A stretch of 64,000 nucleotides of DNA from JALYXI01 sp963795835 (lineage in GTDB: Bacteria; Acidobacteriota; Terriglobia; Bryobacterales; Bryobacteraceae), in assembly GCA_963795835.1 (NCBI GenBank), contig CAWCJC010000007.1, positions 248,001 through 312,000 of the forward strand, written 5' to 3'. The first letter of the stretch is position 1; every line of letters starts with the position of its first letter. Of this stretch, positions 1-10,401 are shown in pieces. A program made the translations under genes and the position numbers. Below the pieces are notes generated by a model. The model was not told the DNA's origin, searched no databases, and saw only the letters and a program-made list of their open reading frames with translations.

Positions 1-813
1 CTTCGTCCGGAAAGGCGTCCGTGGCTGGGTTTGACACGCTTGAACAGCCAATGGAAGTAAAACGCCGCATCGGCTATCTGCCTGAAACGCCACCGTTATA
101 CCCGGAAATGGCCGTCCGCGAGTACCTGGAATTCGTTGCGCAACTGAAGCAACTACCCGCGAAAGATATCCCGAAGCGCGTTGATGAAGTGATGGACCGC
201 TGCGCCGTGGCCGACATGCGCGGGCGCTTGATTGGCAAGCTTTCAAAAGGCTACCGGCAGCGCGTGGGCTTAGCGCAAGCGATTATCCACAACCCCGAGG
301 TCCTCATTCTGGACGAACCCACCAGCGGCCTCGACCCCAAACAGATTAGCGAAACGCGCGAACTCATCTCCAGCCTGGCCGGCGACCACACGATCATCCT
401 GAGCACCCACATCCTGAGCGAAATTGAACACTCCTGCTCCAAGGTGATTATCATCAGCCGCGGCAAAGTGGTCGCCACCGATACGGTGAAAAATCTAAAC
501 AACCGGATGAGAGGCGCGGAAGCCGTGATTGTCGAGGTGGGAGCTTCGCGCCGACCCCGCGGAAATCCGCCGCCTTTTCGAACAAATGCCCGGCGTCAGC
601 CGCGTCATGATGCGCGATTCTCAAGATGGCCGTCATTCGTTCGAGGTCGACGGGTTGCGCGATTCTTCCGTGCGCAGCGAAATCGCCCGGGCGGTTGTTC
701 ACGCCGGCTGGGATCTTACGGAACTCCGGCCGCAGGGCTTCAGCCTGGAGGATATCTTCCTTGAACTTACCGCGTCTGAGAAAAAGAGTTCGGAAGGAGT
801 AACAGTCCAATGA
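1..813 (+). CDS. ABC transporter ATP-binding protein, gliding/GldA type (5'-truncated by window edge, frameshifted)
   Basis: ATPase subunit of an ABC exporter acting at the inner membrane. The frame is open from the window edge, so the start and Walker A lie upstream. Visible are the signature LSKGYRQRVGLAQA, Walker B VLILDEPTSGLD and the switch histidine in ILSTHIL. A C-terminal domain follows that is typical of ABC-2 ATPases. Near 538-540 one extra G in a GGG run moves the frame: VIVEV continues as ELRADPAEIRRLFEQ in the next frame up to the TGA at 811-813. That TGA overlaps the permease ATG (ATGA). The downstream genes (permease, GldG-like, DUF4340) define a Gld-type exporter set. Substrate unknown; confidence in the family is high. 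Confidence 0.9.
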
Positions 814-1578
814 GAAACATCCTCAGTATCGCCGGCAAAGAAGTAAAAGGTTACTTCGCTTCCCCTATCGCTTACTTACTCCTCACTATATTTTCCGTAC
901 TGTTCGGCTACTTCCTGTATATCTACACGCAAGCGTTTGTGGTGCGCGGCATGGAAATGCAGATGCAGGGCGGCAACCAGCCGATGAACGTGAATGATTT
1001 TGCGATTGTCCCGGCTCTCAATACGGCAAGCGTCATCATTCTTGTTCCTGATCCCCATGATTTCGATGCGCCTCTTTGCAGAAGAAAATCGTCAGGGCAC
1101 CATGGAACTGCTGCTAACCTCCCCCATTCGCGATTATGAGATCGTAATCGGCAAATGGCTGGGCGCGATGGTGATGTACGCCTCGCTCCTTCTCATTTCC
1201 ATCCTGGGCATCGGTCTTCTTTATAGCTACGGAACGCCGGATCCGCGTCCGCTTGCCGCGGCTTACCTTGGCATGTTGCTGCAAGGCGGATCGTTACTGG
1301 CGATCGGGACATTCATCTCCACCACCACACGAAATCAAATCGTCGCGGCGGGCGCCACCTTCGCCATCTGCCTGCTTCTTTGGGTTCTGGAAAGCGTTAG
1401 CTCTTTCGAGCAAGCCGCCTGGGCGAAAGTCATCGCTTACGCCAGCGTTCTGAGCCACCTGGAACCCTTCCTTCGTGGCGTGATCGATTCGAAAGACGTC
1501 ATCTTCTACATCACCATGATCTTTTTAGGACTCTTCCTGACTACGCGATCCATCGAATCGCTGCGGTGGAGGTCGTAG
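810..1578 (+). CDS. ABC-2 type transporter permease, GldF-like (frameshifted)
   Basis: Membrane subunit of the same exporter, about 255 aa once the frame is restored. The first part (MRNILSIAGKEVKGYF, then an early membrane span) runs in one frame. At about 1044 an extra G moves the reading so that VIIL continues as FLIPMISMRLFAEENRQGT, the conserved ABC-2 permease stretch, followed by four or five hydrophobic spans. An RBS-like GGAAGGAG lies about 10 bases before the ATG, which overlaps the ATPase stop by 4 bases. The protein looks functional apart from the one-base break, so I read it as a sequence error rather than decay. Confidence 0.88.
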
Positions 1579-1582
1579 CTCC

Positions 1583-2941
1583 ATGGCAGCCTCTGAATTC
1601 CTCAAAGCCCGCCAGACCCGCTACGGCGCGTACTTAGCAGCTTATGTAATCGTCGTGATCCTGATCCTGGGCGCGATCAATTACCTGTCAAGCACCCATA
1701 ACAAGAGTTACGACGCGACAGCGAACAAACGCTATACGTTGTCTGATCAAACGAAGAAAATCGTTACTGGCCTGAAAGACGACGTCAACATCACATATTT
1801 TCAAAAGGCCAGCGAATTTACTCGGGCCCGCGACTTACTCGACCGCTACAGCAATCTCTCCGGCAAGATTCACGTCAAGTACATCGATCCCGATAAGGAC
1901 CCGCTTGCCGCTCGCACTGCCGGCATCCGCGCTTACGGAACCATCGTCGTCGCAAACGGCCTGCGGACCCAGGAAGCGAAGGCCGTCACGGAAGAGGAAG
2001 TCACTGGAGCGCTGATCCGCGCGCTCAAGACCGGCGAACGCCTTGCCTGCTTCGTCGTCGGATCAGGCGAACTGGGCACGGACGATCAGGATCGCTCCGG
2101 CCTTTCCAGTCTCAAGACCGCGCTCGAGAAAACTACCTTCAAAACCCAAACGGTGGCCCTGATCGAAAAGCCGGACGTCCCCCAGAACTGCTCCGTCCTC
2201 ATCATCGCCGGACCGAAACGCGACTACGTCCAACCCGCGATCGATGCGGTGAAAAAGTATATCGATGCAGGAGGCCACGCGGCCTTCTTCATTGACCCCG
2301 CAATCGACTTTGGCAAAGGCGATGCCAACAGCGGCAGCCCGGCACTGGTCGCCATGATTTCCGGCTACGGAGTCACTCTCAATAACGATCTTGTCATTGA
2401 TGGCAGCGGCATGGGCCAGCTGTTTGGCTTCAATGAAGCTTCGCCGATCGTCATGCAGTACGAATCGCAATCCATCGTCGCCGGAATGCGCCGCAGCGCC
2501 ACGGTCTTTCCCCTGTCCCGCAGTCTTGATGTAAAGTCGCCCGGCGAAAAGCTCTTCTCCACGTCGGACAACAGCTTTGCCACCACGAACCTGAAGCCAC
2601 CTATTAAGATCGATCCCGCGAAAGATAAGAAAGGCCCATTCACCCTGGGAGCCGCCGCGACAATCGCCGGCAAAGGCCGCATCGTGGTTGTGGGCAGTTC
2701 CAGTTGGGTGAAGAATGAGGTCCTGGGAATCGGCCAGATCGGCAACCGCGATCTGGTCCTGAACATGGCCAACTGGCTGACGGCCGATGAAGATCTGATC
2801 GCCATCCGTCCAAAAGATCCGGAAGACCGCCGCATCAGCATGACCCGCCGCCAGATGAGCCTGCTTTTCTTCCTTCTGGTGCTGGTCATCCCGCTGGCCG
2901 TGATTCTCGTCGGCACGTCGGTTTATCTCAAGCGACGATGA
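1583..2941 (+). CDS. GldG-like ABC transporter auxiliary protein
   Basis: A 452-aa protein with one N-terminal membrane span (about residues 18-37), a long extracytoplasmic part and a second span near the C-terminus (about 427-447) followed by a short basic tail. This is the architecture of GldG / ABC-type auxiliary proteins. The early segment (YTLSDQTKKIVTGLKDDVNITYF) matches the family's start of the soluble domain. It begins 4 bases after the permease stop and overlaps the DUF4340 gene by 4 bases. In the Gld system it acts with the permease as part of the exporter; a gliding role cannot be inferred from this window. Family assignment is firm, cargo unknown. Confidence 0.85.
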   Translation: MAASEFLKARQTRYGAYLAAYVIVVILILGAINYLSSTHNKSYDATANKRYTLSDQTKKIVTGLKDDVNITYFQKASEFTRARDLLDRYSNLSGKIHVKYIDPDKDPLAARTAGIRAYGTIVVANGLRTQEAKAVTEEEVTGALIRALKTGERLACFVVGSGELGTDDQDRSGLSSLKTALEKTTFKTQTVALIEKPDVPQNCSVLIIAGPKRDYVQPAIDAVKKYIDAGGHAAFFIDPAIDFGKGDANSGSPALVAMISGYGVTLNNDLVIDGSGMGQLFGFNEASPIVMQYESQSIVAGMRRSATVFPLSRSLDVKSPGEKLFSTSDNSFATTNLKPPIKIDPAKDKKGPFTLGAAATIAGKGRIVVVGSSSWVKNEVLGIGQIGNRDLVLNMANWLTADEDLIAIRPKDPEDRRISMTRRQMSLLFFLLVLVIPLAVILVGTSVYLKRR

Positions 2942-4269
2942 AGAACAAAGGCCTTCTCATCGCGCTCGCAATCCTTGCAGTTTTGGGCGGCGCTGTCTAT
3001 TGGTCGGACAAGCAAAAGGACGAGGAGGCCAAGCATCCGCCTGTCGCTGCCGATGCTGCTCCCAAGATCCTCACAATCCCCGAAGATCAGATTCAATCGA
3101 TCCGGCTGGAACGCCGCGCGGGTGAAACCGTGGCCGTTTCAAAGGCCTCCGGCAGATGGGAGATCACCGAACCCAAACCGCTCTCAGCCGACCAGGACGC
3201 CGTCAACGGTGTTGTTCAGAATCTGGCGAACCTCGCTTCAGACCGCTTGATTGAAGACAAGGCCGCGAAGCTCGATCCCTACGGCCTCACTACTCCCTCC
3301 GAACAAGTGGTCGTTACCCGTAAAGACGGCAAGAAGGACACGCTCCTCTTGGGCGATGACGCGCCTACCGGCTCCGGCGTCTATGCCAAACTGGCGAACG
3401 ATCCGCGCGTCTTCACCATCGCCAGCTACGTCAAAACCGGTCTCGAAAAATCAACGAAAGATCTTCGGGATAAACGCCTTCTCCGCTTCAATTCCGATAA
3501 ACTCACCAGCGTTGAAGTCGCCGCAAAAGGATCCACCTACGCATTCGGCAAGAACGGCCAGAATGAATGGCAGATTGTGAAGCCGTCCCCCCTGCGCGCG
3601 GATTCGCAGCAGGTGGAAGAACTGGTCCGCAAACTCAAAGAAGCAAAGATGGATCCGAACGTCTCCGAAGAGGACACCGTCAAGAACCAGAAGCTCTTCG
3701 CCGCCGCCGCCCGGGTTGCCACTGTCACCACCGCAGATTCCTCCGGCACCGAAACTCTCGAAGTCCGGAAGAGCGATAAGGATTACTACGCCAAGAGCTC
3801 CGTTGTTGACGGAATCTACAAAGTGCCCGAAGACTTAGGCACCGGCCTCGATAAATCCGTCGATGACTTCCGCAACAAGAAGCTCTTCGACTTTGGATTT
3901 ACCGACCCTGGCCAGGTCGCCGTCGGCGCGCAGGTCTTCCAGAAGTCCGGCGATAAGTGGATGTCCGGCGGTGGCCAGCAGGATCCGGCCACAGTCCAAA
4001 CACTCATCGACAAGCTTCGCGACCTCACCGCAACCGGCTTCGCGGCGAAACCCGCGGGCGAAACATTCCTGGCACTGAGCGCGACTTCAGCCGACAACAA
4101 ACGCGCCGAAAGAGTTACAGTCACCAAACAAGGCGACCAATACTACGCTACGCGCGAGGGCGAGCCCGCTGTTTACGTGCTCTCCGCCAAATCCATCGAC
4201 GACATTCAAAAAGCGGCCGCCGCCGTCAAGCCGTTTACCCCTTCCAAAGCTTCGCCCCAGAAGAAGTGA
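2938..4269 (+). CDS. DUF4340 domain-containing membrane-anchored protein
   Basis: A 443-aa protein with an N-terminal anchor (about residues 5-22), then a large soluble region rich in Lys/Asp with repeated beta-type segments such as WEITEPKPL and EWQIVKPSPL, as expected for DUF4340. Such proteins routinely follow GldF/GldG-type genes and probably form an extracytoplasmic partner of the exporter. The ATG overlaps the upstream stop (ATGA), and the TGA overlaps the GTG of the nicotinate phosphoribosyltransferase (GTGA), so it links the exporter and NAD-salvage parts of one transcript. The specific function is unknown. Confidence 0.82.
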   Translation: MKNKGLLIALAILAVLGGAVYWSDKQKDEEAKHPPVAADAAPKILTIPEDQIQSIRLERRAGETVAVSKASGRWEITEPKPLSADQDAVNGVVQNLANLASDRLIEDKAAKLDPYGLTTPSEQVVVTRKDGKKDTLLLGDDAPTGSGVYAKLANDPRVFTIASYVKTGLEKSTKDLRDKRLLRFNSDKLTSVEVAAKGSTYAFGKNGQNEWQIVKPSPLRADSQQVEELVRKLKEAKMDPNVSEEDTVKNQKLFAAAARVATVTTADSSGTETLEVRKSDKDYYAKSSVVDGIYKVPEDLGTGLDKSVDDFRNKKLFDFGFTDPGQVAVGAQVFQKSGDKWMSGGGQQDPATVQTLIDKLRDLTATGFAAKPAGETFLALSATSADNKRAERVTVTKQGDQYYATREGEPAVYVLSAKSIDDIQKAAAAVKPFTPSKASPQKK

Positions 4270-5570
4270 GCGCGCTCCTCACCGACCTTTACGAACTCAC
4301 CATGTCGGCCGGCTATTTCGAAGCCGGAAAGATTGAGGACTGCGCCACCTTCGAACTCACCGTCCGCCGCCTGCCGCGGCACCGCAATTTCATACTCGCC
4401 GCGGGCCTGGCACAGGCGGTCGAGTACCTTCTCAATCTCCGCTTTGACCAAGGCGAAATCGAGTACCTCCGGAAACTGCCGCAGCTCAGCAGCGCCTCCC
4501 CCGCGTTCTTCGAATACCTGAAAGATTTCCACTTCACCGGCGACCTTTTCGCCGTCCCCGAAGGAACGCCTCTCTTCGCAGGCGAGCCCATGCTCACCGT
4601 CCGCGCACCGCTCATCGAAGCCCAAATACCCGAGACGTATCTCCTCTCCACCCTCACCTTCCAGACCCTGATCGCCACCAAAGCTGCCCGCATCACCCAA
4701 GTCGGCCAAGGCCGTGACGTCGTCGAGTTTGGCACGCGCCGCGCCCACACCCCTGAAGCCGGAGTCCTGGGTGCGCGTGCCGCTTTCATTGGCGGATGCA
4801 CCGGCACCAGCAATACGCTGGCGGGTTACCGTTTCGGCATTCCTGTCATGGGCACGGCTGCCCACGCGTGGGTGATGTCGTTCGCCAGCGAGACGGAATC
4901 CTTCCGCCGCATGCAGGAACTCATGGGTTCCCGCACGGTACATCTCGTCGACACCTATAACTCTATTGAAGGCGCCCGCAAGGCCATCAAGGTCGGCGCG
5001 CCCTTTTGGGGTGTCCGTCTCGATAGCGGCAACTTTCTTGAACTCTCGCAGGAGATCCGCGCCATGCTCGACCGGGCGGGCTTCCCTGATGCCAAGATCA
5101 TGGCCTCGGGCGACCTCGACGAATTCAAGATTCGCGACTTGGTCAACGCTGGCGCCCCAATCGACGCGTTCGGTGTAGGCACGGAACTCGCCACCTCAGG
5201 CGACGCCCCTTCCATGGGCGCCATCTATAAAATGGTGGAGATCGAAGAGGAAGGCACGCGCCGCTACACCGCCAAACACAGCGAGGAAAAGCACTCCGTC
5301 CCCGGCGCGAAACAAGTCTTCCGCTACCCCGATCACGATCTGCTGGCAAGGTCCAATGAATGTGCAGGCGGAGCCATCGCGCTGCAGCAACCCGTGATCC
5401 TGCAAGGAAACCTGATACAGCCGCTGCCCACTGTCGAGCAGGCCCGCGAACGCGCCCGCAAAATGCTCGCGGCCTTGCCAGTGGCAACTCGCGGCCTGGA
5501 CCCTGACGAAAGCTTTCCCGTCTTCCACAGCGCCGAACTCGACGAACTCATCCGCTCAACCGCCCGATGA
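4266..5570 (+). CDS. pncB: Nicotinate phosphoribosyltransferase
   Basis: Converts nicotinate and PRPP to nicotinate mononucleotide in NAD salvage (cytoplasm), 434 aa. The frame is open farther upstream inside the DUF4340 gene, but the family begins at LLTDLYELTMSAGYF, so the GTG at 4266, overlapping the preceding stop, is the sensible start. Family segments are clear: EFGTRRAHTPEAG, RLDSGNFLELSQ, the phosphate-binding ASGDLDEFKI and FGVGTELATSGDAP. The next gene overlaps by 4 bases and encodes a nicotinamidase-like enzyme, giving a two-step nicotinamide to NaMN route. Confidence is high. Confidence 0.93.
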   Translation: MSALLTDLYELTMSAGYFEAGKIEDCATFELTVRRLPRHRNFILAAGLAQAVEYLLNLRFDQGEIEYLRKLPQLSSASPAFFEYLKDFHFTGDLFAVPEGTPLFAGEPMLTVRAPLIEAQIPETYLLSTLTFQTLIATKAARITQVGQGRDVVEFGTRRAHTPEAGVLGARAAFIGGCTGTSNTLAGYRFGIPVMGTAAHAWVMSFASETESFRRMQELMGSRTVHLVDTYNSIEGARKAIKVGAPFWGVRLDSGNFLELSQEIRAMLDRAGFPDAKIMASGDLDEFKIRDLVNAGAPIDAFGVGTELATSGDAPSMGAIYKMVEIEEEGTRRYTAKHSEEKHSVPGAKQVFRYPDHDLLARSNECAGGAIALQQPVILQGNLIQPLPTVEQARERARKMLAALPVATRGLDPDESFPVFHSAELDELIRSTAR

Positions 5571-6103
5571 AACCCCTTTTTCTCGATATCGATACGCAAA
5601 ACGATTTCGTTCTGCCTGCGGGCGCGCTCTATGCTCCCGGCGCGGAGCGGATACTCCCCGCCCTGGCGAAACTGAACGCGTACGCCTCGGCCAAGGGGCA
5701 CTTAATCTCCACCACCTGCCTGCACGCCGAAAACGATCCCGAATTTCAAGCCTGGCCTCCGCACTGCATTGCGGGCACCGTCGGACAATTGAAGCCCGCC
5801 GTCACCTTAGTCGGCCAGCGGCTCTTCGAAAAGCAACACACCGACGTGTTTCTTTCTCCGCACTGGCTTCCGCTACTCCACGAAATCAACGCTTCGGAAT
5901 ACTTTGTCTACGGAGTTGTCACTGAAGTCTGCGTCAAGTTTGCTGCGGAGGGCCTTCTCAACTTCGGAAAGCCTGTGACCATCGTCAGCGATGCTATCCA
6001 ACCGCTGGACCCTGACGCCGGCGAACGCTTCCTTGCAAACTTCAAGCTCCAAGGCGGTAATGTAAGATCGACAGCGGATGTCACAGAAAGAAGCCAAAAT
6101 TAA
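5567..6103 (+). CDS. pncA: Nicotinamidase / isochorismatase-family cysteine hydrolase
   Basis: A 178-aa cysteine hydrolase of the isochorismatase fold. The catalytic triad can be placed: Asp in FLDIDTQNDF (about residues 8-10), Lys in LFEKQHTDVF, and Cys in GVVTEVCVKFA. The acidic residue followed by a histidine-rich stretch (CLHAENDPEFQ) fits a metal-binding nicotinamidase. Its overlap with pncB supports nicotinamide deamidation feeding the phosphoribosyltransferase. It overlaps rpiA by 26 bases. The pncA symbol depends partly on context; other isochorismatase-like amidases look similar. Confidence 0.8.
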   Translation: MKPLFLDIDTQNDFVLPAGALYAPGAERILPALAKLNAYASAKGHLISTTCLHAENDPEFQAWPPHCIAGTVGQLKPAVTLVGQRLFEKQHTDVFLSPHWLPLLHEINASEYFVYGVVTEVCVKFAAEGLLNFGKPVTIVSDAIQPLDPDAGERFLANFKLQGGNVRSTADVTERSQN

Positions 6104-6731
6104 AACGGCCCATCGTGCCGCCGAATTCGTTGAACCTGGCATGACGGTCGGGATCGGCTCCGGAACCACCGCCGCTATTTTCATCGAGCACTTGGCCCAA
6201 CGAGTCAAAGCGGGCCTGAACATTCGCGGCATCTGCTCCTCCACGGTCAGCGAAAAACTTGCGCGCGAGTCCGGCATCCCCATCACAGACTTCCACTCCC
6301 ACCAGGTAATCGATCTAGCGATCGATGGCGCCGATCAGATTGGTCCCGGTCTGGCTCTCATCAAGGGCGGAGGTGGTTTCCTGCTCCGCGAGAAAATTGT
6401 CATCAGCGCGGCCCGGCGCTTTATCGTCATCGCAGACCACACCAAACTCGTCCCGCAACTCGGAGCCGGCATTCTTCCCATCGAAGTCATCCAGATGGCC
6501 GCCCCGCTTATCGAACCCAAGCTCCGCGCCCTCGGCCTGGAACCGAAACGCCGCGACTATGTTACTGAAGAAGGAAATTGGATTCTCGACTGTTACTCCG
6601 AACCTATTGCCGACCCCGAAAAGCTCCAGCACGAAATCCGCAACATGATTGGCGTCGTGGAACACGGCCTGTTCCTCAACATGGCCAATCAGGCGATTAT
6701 TAGCGATGGCGAATCCGTCTGGGAAATCTAG
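6078..6731 (+). CDS. rpiA: Ribose-5-phosphate isomerase A
   Basis: Interconverts ribose-5-phosphate and ribulose-5-phosphate (pentose phosphate pathway), 217 aa, normal for RpiA. Visible motifs: GIGSGTTA (about 25-32), the catalytic DGAD loop (83-86), KGGGG (96-100) with the following catalytic Glu in LREK, and the conserved C-terminal EHGLF. The ATG lies inside the end of the pncA-like gene, so it is translationally coupled. Ribose-5-phosphate is the precursor of PRPP, the co-substrate of the nicotinate phosphoribosyltransferase upstream, which makes metabolic sense of the operon. Confidence 0.95.
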   Translation: MSQKEAKIKTAHRAAEFVEPGMTVGIGSGTTAAIFIEHLAQRVKAGLNIRGICSSTVSEKLARESGIPITDFHSHQVIDLAIDGADQIGPGLALIKGGGGFLLREKIVISAARRFIVIADHTKLVPQLGAGILPIEVIQMAAPLIEPKLRALGLEPKRRDYVTEEGNWILDCYSEPIADPEKLQHEIRNMIGVVEHGLFLNMANQAIISDGESVWEI

Positions 6732-6763
6732 AGTCGGCCTATAGCCCGTGGGTGAAGTTGCCA

Positions 6764-6769
6764 TATAAT
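6764..6769 (+). promoter_or_regulatory. -10 element (TATAAT) close to the TonB receptor start
   Basis: A perfect TATAAT ends 7 bases before the GTG at 6777 and no Shine-Dalgarno sequence precedes that GTG. If used, transcription would start at or next to the first codon, giving a leaderless or nearly leaderless mRNA. No convincing -35 box is seen. Confidence 0.5.
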
Positions 6770-6776
6770 CGGCGTC

Positions 6777-9700
6777 GTGCGCCGAATCGTTGTCACCCTC
6801 CTGCTCGCGGTTCTCAACAGCGCGGCCCAATCCCAAAAGGCCTCCATCAGCGGTGAGGTCACCGATTCGCTCGGCGCGGCCACCCCGGGCGTCACAGTTA
6901 CCGCCACGGATAACTCGACCAACGTCATTGCAACCGCGGTTACCAATAGCTCCGGTCTTTACGTTATCCCGAACTTAGAAATCGGCACTTACACGGTTAC
7001 CACCCAACATCCCGGCTTCCGAAGTTATCGCGAAACGGGCATAGTCTTACAGACCGCCGAAACTCTGCGGACTGAACATCAAGCTCGAAATCGGCTCCGT
7101 CTCGGAAACGGTCAATGTTACCGCCAACATCGCCGCTCTCGAAGACAAGACTTCCGTCATCACCCAAACCTTCTCTCCGGAAGAAGTTACCGACCTTCCC
7201 CTCGGCGATCGCCGCACCATGAACCTGGTCAACCTGGCCGCCGGAGCGGTTTTCGTCGACTACAACACGGCCGGAAAGCCAAATTTCAGCTTGGCCGGTG
7301 GACGCACCCAGAGCCAGATGACCTGGCTCGATGGCGGCGCCACATCCAACATGCGCCTCGGTGTGGGACAGATCGATACCGACCCGCCCGCCGAAGCCAT
7401 CCAGGAAGTAAAGATTCTCTCGAACAACTATTCCGCCGAGTATGGCGCGTCTGCCGGCGGCGTAATCATCCAGACCACAAAATCCGGAACTAACCAGTTT
7501 CGCGGAGCGGCTTACGAATACCTGCGTAACGATGCGTTCGACGCTCCCGGCTTCTTCGCGCCCGTTCTCAACGGGAAGAAAGACTAAGCCCGAACTCCGT
7601 TACAACATCTATGGGGGCACCGTGGGCGGCCCCATCAAGCGCGACCGAACATTCTTCTTCTTCAGTTATGAAGGCCGCAACCTCCGCGTGGGCAGCACCA
7701 CCACTCTCACTGTCCCAACACTGCCCGAACGCATCGGCGACTTCTCACAAACCTTCAACGCCGCCGGCGCCCTCATCCCCATTTATGACCCCGCCACCAC
7801 GGTGACCGCCGCCGGGAAGAGTACCCGCACTCCCTTTCCGGGCAACGTGATTCCCGCTACCGCGCTCGATCCCGTCGCGCTCCGCTTGCTCACGTATTAC
7901 CCTCTCCCCAACCGTGCCCCCGATAGCATCACGGGGAACAATAACTTCCGCGCCAACTCCGTCCAGGCTACCGACAGCGGCTTTTATATGGGCAAGGTGG
8001 ATCACGTGTTCCGCGAAGCCGATCACATCACCGCCCGCTATATCCACAATTCCGATCTTGCAAGCGCTCACGGCCCTTACCCGAACGGCGACATTGCCAA
8101 TCCTACTGCCTCGAACGACGCCGGCCAGCAGTTCGCTTACGTCAACGAGATCCACATCATAAACCCCGTCACAGTCAACGATGCCCGTTTCAATTACGGC
8201 TACCGCACAGCTCACGCGAAGACCAACGGAATCGGGAGCGGCGCTCTCGTCAAGCTGGGTCTCACCGGAGTTGACGATAACGCGTTCCCTCAAATCCTGC
8301 CCGCGGGATTTAGCGCGCTTGGATCCGCCGCGCAAGAGCGACGCCAGGCTCCCATCCAGAGCCTTCAATTTGTGGAAGCGCTCTCAACAATCAAGGGCAG
8401 GCACTCACTCAAATTCGGCGTCGAAGCGCGTAAGTCGTCCAACTACGAAATTAACCTTTCCACCGCATCGGGCAGCTTCACCTTCGCCACACAGGCCACC
8501 GGCAACCCCGGAGCCGCCGCCACGGGAAACGGCTTGGCGTCCCTGCTGGTGGGTTTCCCGACGGCCTTCGCCCAGGCGAAAACCGCGATCACGGACCGCT
8601 ACAGCTGGTACGATGCCGCGTTCGTTCAGGACGACTTCACCGTGCTCCCGAATCTCACAGTCAACATCGGCTTGCGATGGGAGATGGACACGCCCATGCG
8701 CGACGTCAATAACCGCTTCAACGGATTCGACCTCAATCAGATCAATCCCGTCTCCGGCACGCCCGGAGTGGTCAAGTTCCTGGGGGCGAACGGCTATCGC
8801 TCCACGCCATGGAACACGGATTGGAACAACTTCGGCCCGCGTTTCGGATTTGCCTGGCGGCCGAAATTCTCAAGCAGCCTTGTTGTGCGAGGCGGATACG
8901 CCGTACAGTTCTCGCATCCCTTCGATACGGGCCAGCCCTCGTCCGCCAGCTTGGGCTTCGGTATCAACTCCAGTTTCCAGACCCCCGACAACGGTCTCAC
9001 CGCGCCGTTTTATCTGCGCAGTGGCGTTCCCAACACCTTCATCTCGCCCGTGCGCGACGATTCCTACGGAGCGGTTCCCGCTGGCAAAGCCACCACCACC
9101 GCCGTTACCTTCTTCGACCCCTCCCGCGCCACCGGCTACTCGCAGCAATCTAACCTGAGCGTGCAATATCAACTCTCCAGCTCGATCATTATGGAAGTCA
9201 CCGCGCTCACCAACTTCGGCCATAAACTACCGAATTCGAATCTCCCGATCAACCAGATCCCGCCTTCTTTGCTTTCGGCCACCCACCAATCGCAAGCGGA
9301 TCGGCCCTTTCCCCAATTCACCAGCGTCACCATCCTTAGCCCCACCATCGGCGATTCGCGCTATACCGCCGGCTTCGTGCGGCTTTCGAAACGGTTTGTG
9401 AAAGGCCTGAACATCAACGCCAGTTACACGCGCGCCACCTTCCTCGACAATAGCTTCGAAGGAGCATCTACCGTCGGCGCCGATGGCGGCGCTTACTCGA
9501 ACCAGTACAACCGGCGCGCTGATTGGGGTCCTTCCGCGAATGACATTCGTCACCGCGTTACCTTCAGCTCCGTATATGAATTGCCCTGGGGCGATGGCAA
9601 GCGCTGGCTCACGCAGGGTTGGACCGGCAAAGTAGTGGGTGGCTGGACCTTAGGCACGGTCGCGACTGCGCAAACGGGCGCGCCTTTTACCGTAACGACG

Positions 9701-10081
9701 AACACGAACAACACGAATGCTTTCTCTGCGGGAAACCAGCGAGCCGACGTTCTGCGCGACCCCGTTCTGCCGGATGATCAGCGAACCGTGAAGCGCTGGT
9801 TCGATACCAGCGCGTTCGCCCAGCCGGCGCAATTCACCTTCGGCAACGGAGGCCGCGACAACATGCGCGCGCCCGGAATCTTTAACGCCGATCTCTCCAT
9901 CCTGCGCAATTTCAAGTTCCACGAAGAAGCCGGCCTGCAGCTTCGCCTGGAGTCGCTCAACGTCCTGAACCACACGAATCTTTCCACACCCGGAGCCGCG
10001 TTCGGCAGCGCCGCCTTTGGACAAATCAACAGCGCGCGGCCCGCGCGAGTGATGCAGTTGGGATTACGCCTGAAATTCTGA
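6777..10081 (+). CDS. TonB-dependent receptor with carboxypeptidase-regulatory domain (two frameshifts)
   Basis: Outer-membrane TonB-dependent transporter of the large acidobacterial type, about 1100 aa after repair. A signal peptide (MRRIVVTLLLAVLNSAAQS) is followed by a carboxypeptidase-regulatory-like beta domain (about 25-110), a plug (about 130-250) and a long beta-barrel ending in an aromatic residue (LRLKF). Two one-base insertions split it: one at about 7071 (TLR continues as LNIKLEIGSVSETVNV) and one at about 7579-7581 (LNGKK continues as TKPELRYNIYGG). Each piece is conserved through the break. No GTG-proximal RBS is visible. A carbohydrate-derived ligand is likely for this family, but nothing here names it. 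Confidence 0.88.
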
Positions 10082-10095
10082 CTTAGGATAAGTGC

Positions 10096-10338
10096 ATGGC
10101 CCTGAAACTTGCTGTCGGCCCTCTGGTCTGCGGATTCGCCGCGCTCATGTTCGGACTCCTGCCCGGGCTGCTGGAACAATTGATGCAGGGTATCGAAAAT
10201 TTCGCACAATCATTTCAGCCCACCGCTTCGCGAGTTCCCCGCCGCATCCCCGCGATTGCGCAATCACAACGGAACTGGTTCGTGCTTGTCGGCGCGGCCT
10301 TGGTGGTCCTCGGCCTGTTCGTTTCAATGAATCCTTAG
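10096..10338 (+). CDS. Small membrane protein, hypothetical
   Basis: An 80-aa frame starting ATG with two clear hydrophobic segments (about residues 5-27 and 58-77) joined by a polar, arginine-containing loop. It begins 14 bases after the receptor stop on the same strand, so it may be co-transcribed. I recognise no family. The hydrophobic pattern supports it being real, but it is short and could be spurious. Confidence 0.45.
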   Translation: MALKLAVGPLVCGFAALMFGLLPGLLEQLMQGIENFAQSFQPTASRVPRRIPAIAQSQRNWFVLVGAALVVLGLFVSMNP

Positions 10339-10389
10339 TGTCATGAAGTTGTAAAACTGGCCCGCTAAGATCGATCCCAGGTCTGGATA

Positions 10390-10395
10390 TATAAT
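10390..10395 (+). promoter_or_regulatory. -10 element (TATAAT) next to the first DUF1549 gene
   Basis: TATAAT lies within an AT-rich block (ATATATAATTTATA) and ends 6 bases before the GTG at 10402, with no Shine-Dalgarno sequence between. The spacing predicts a transcript starting at the GTG itself. It would drive the four-gene DUF1549/DUF1501 run. Confidence 0.55.
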
Positions 10396-10401
10396 TTATA
10401 G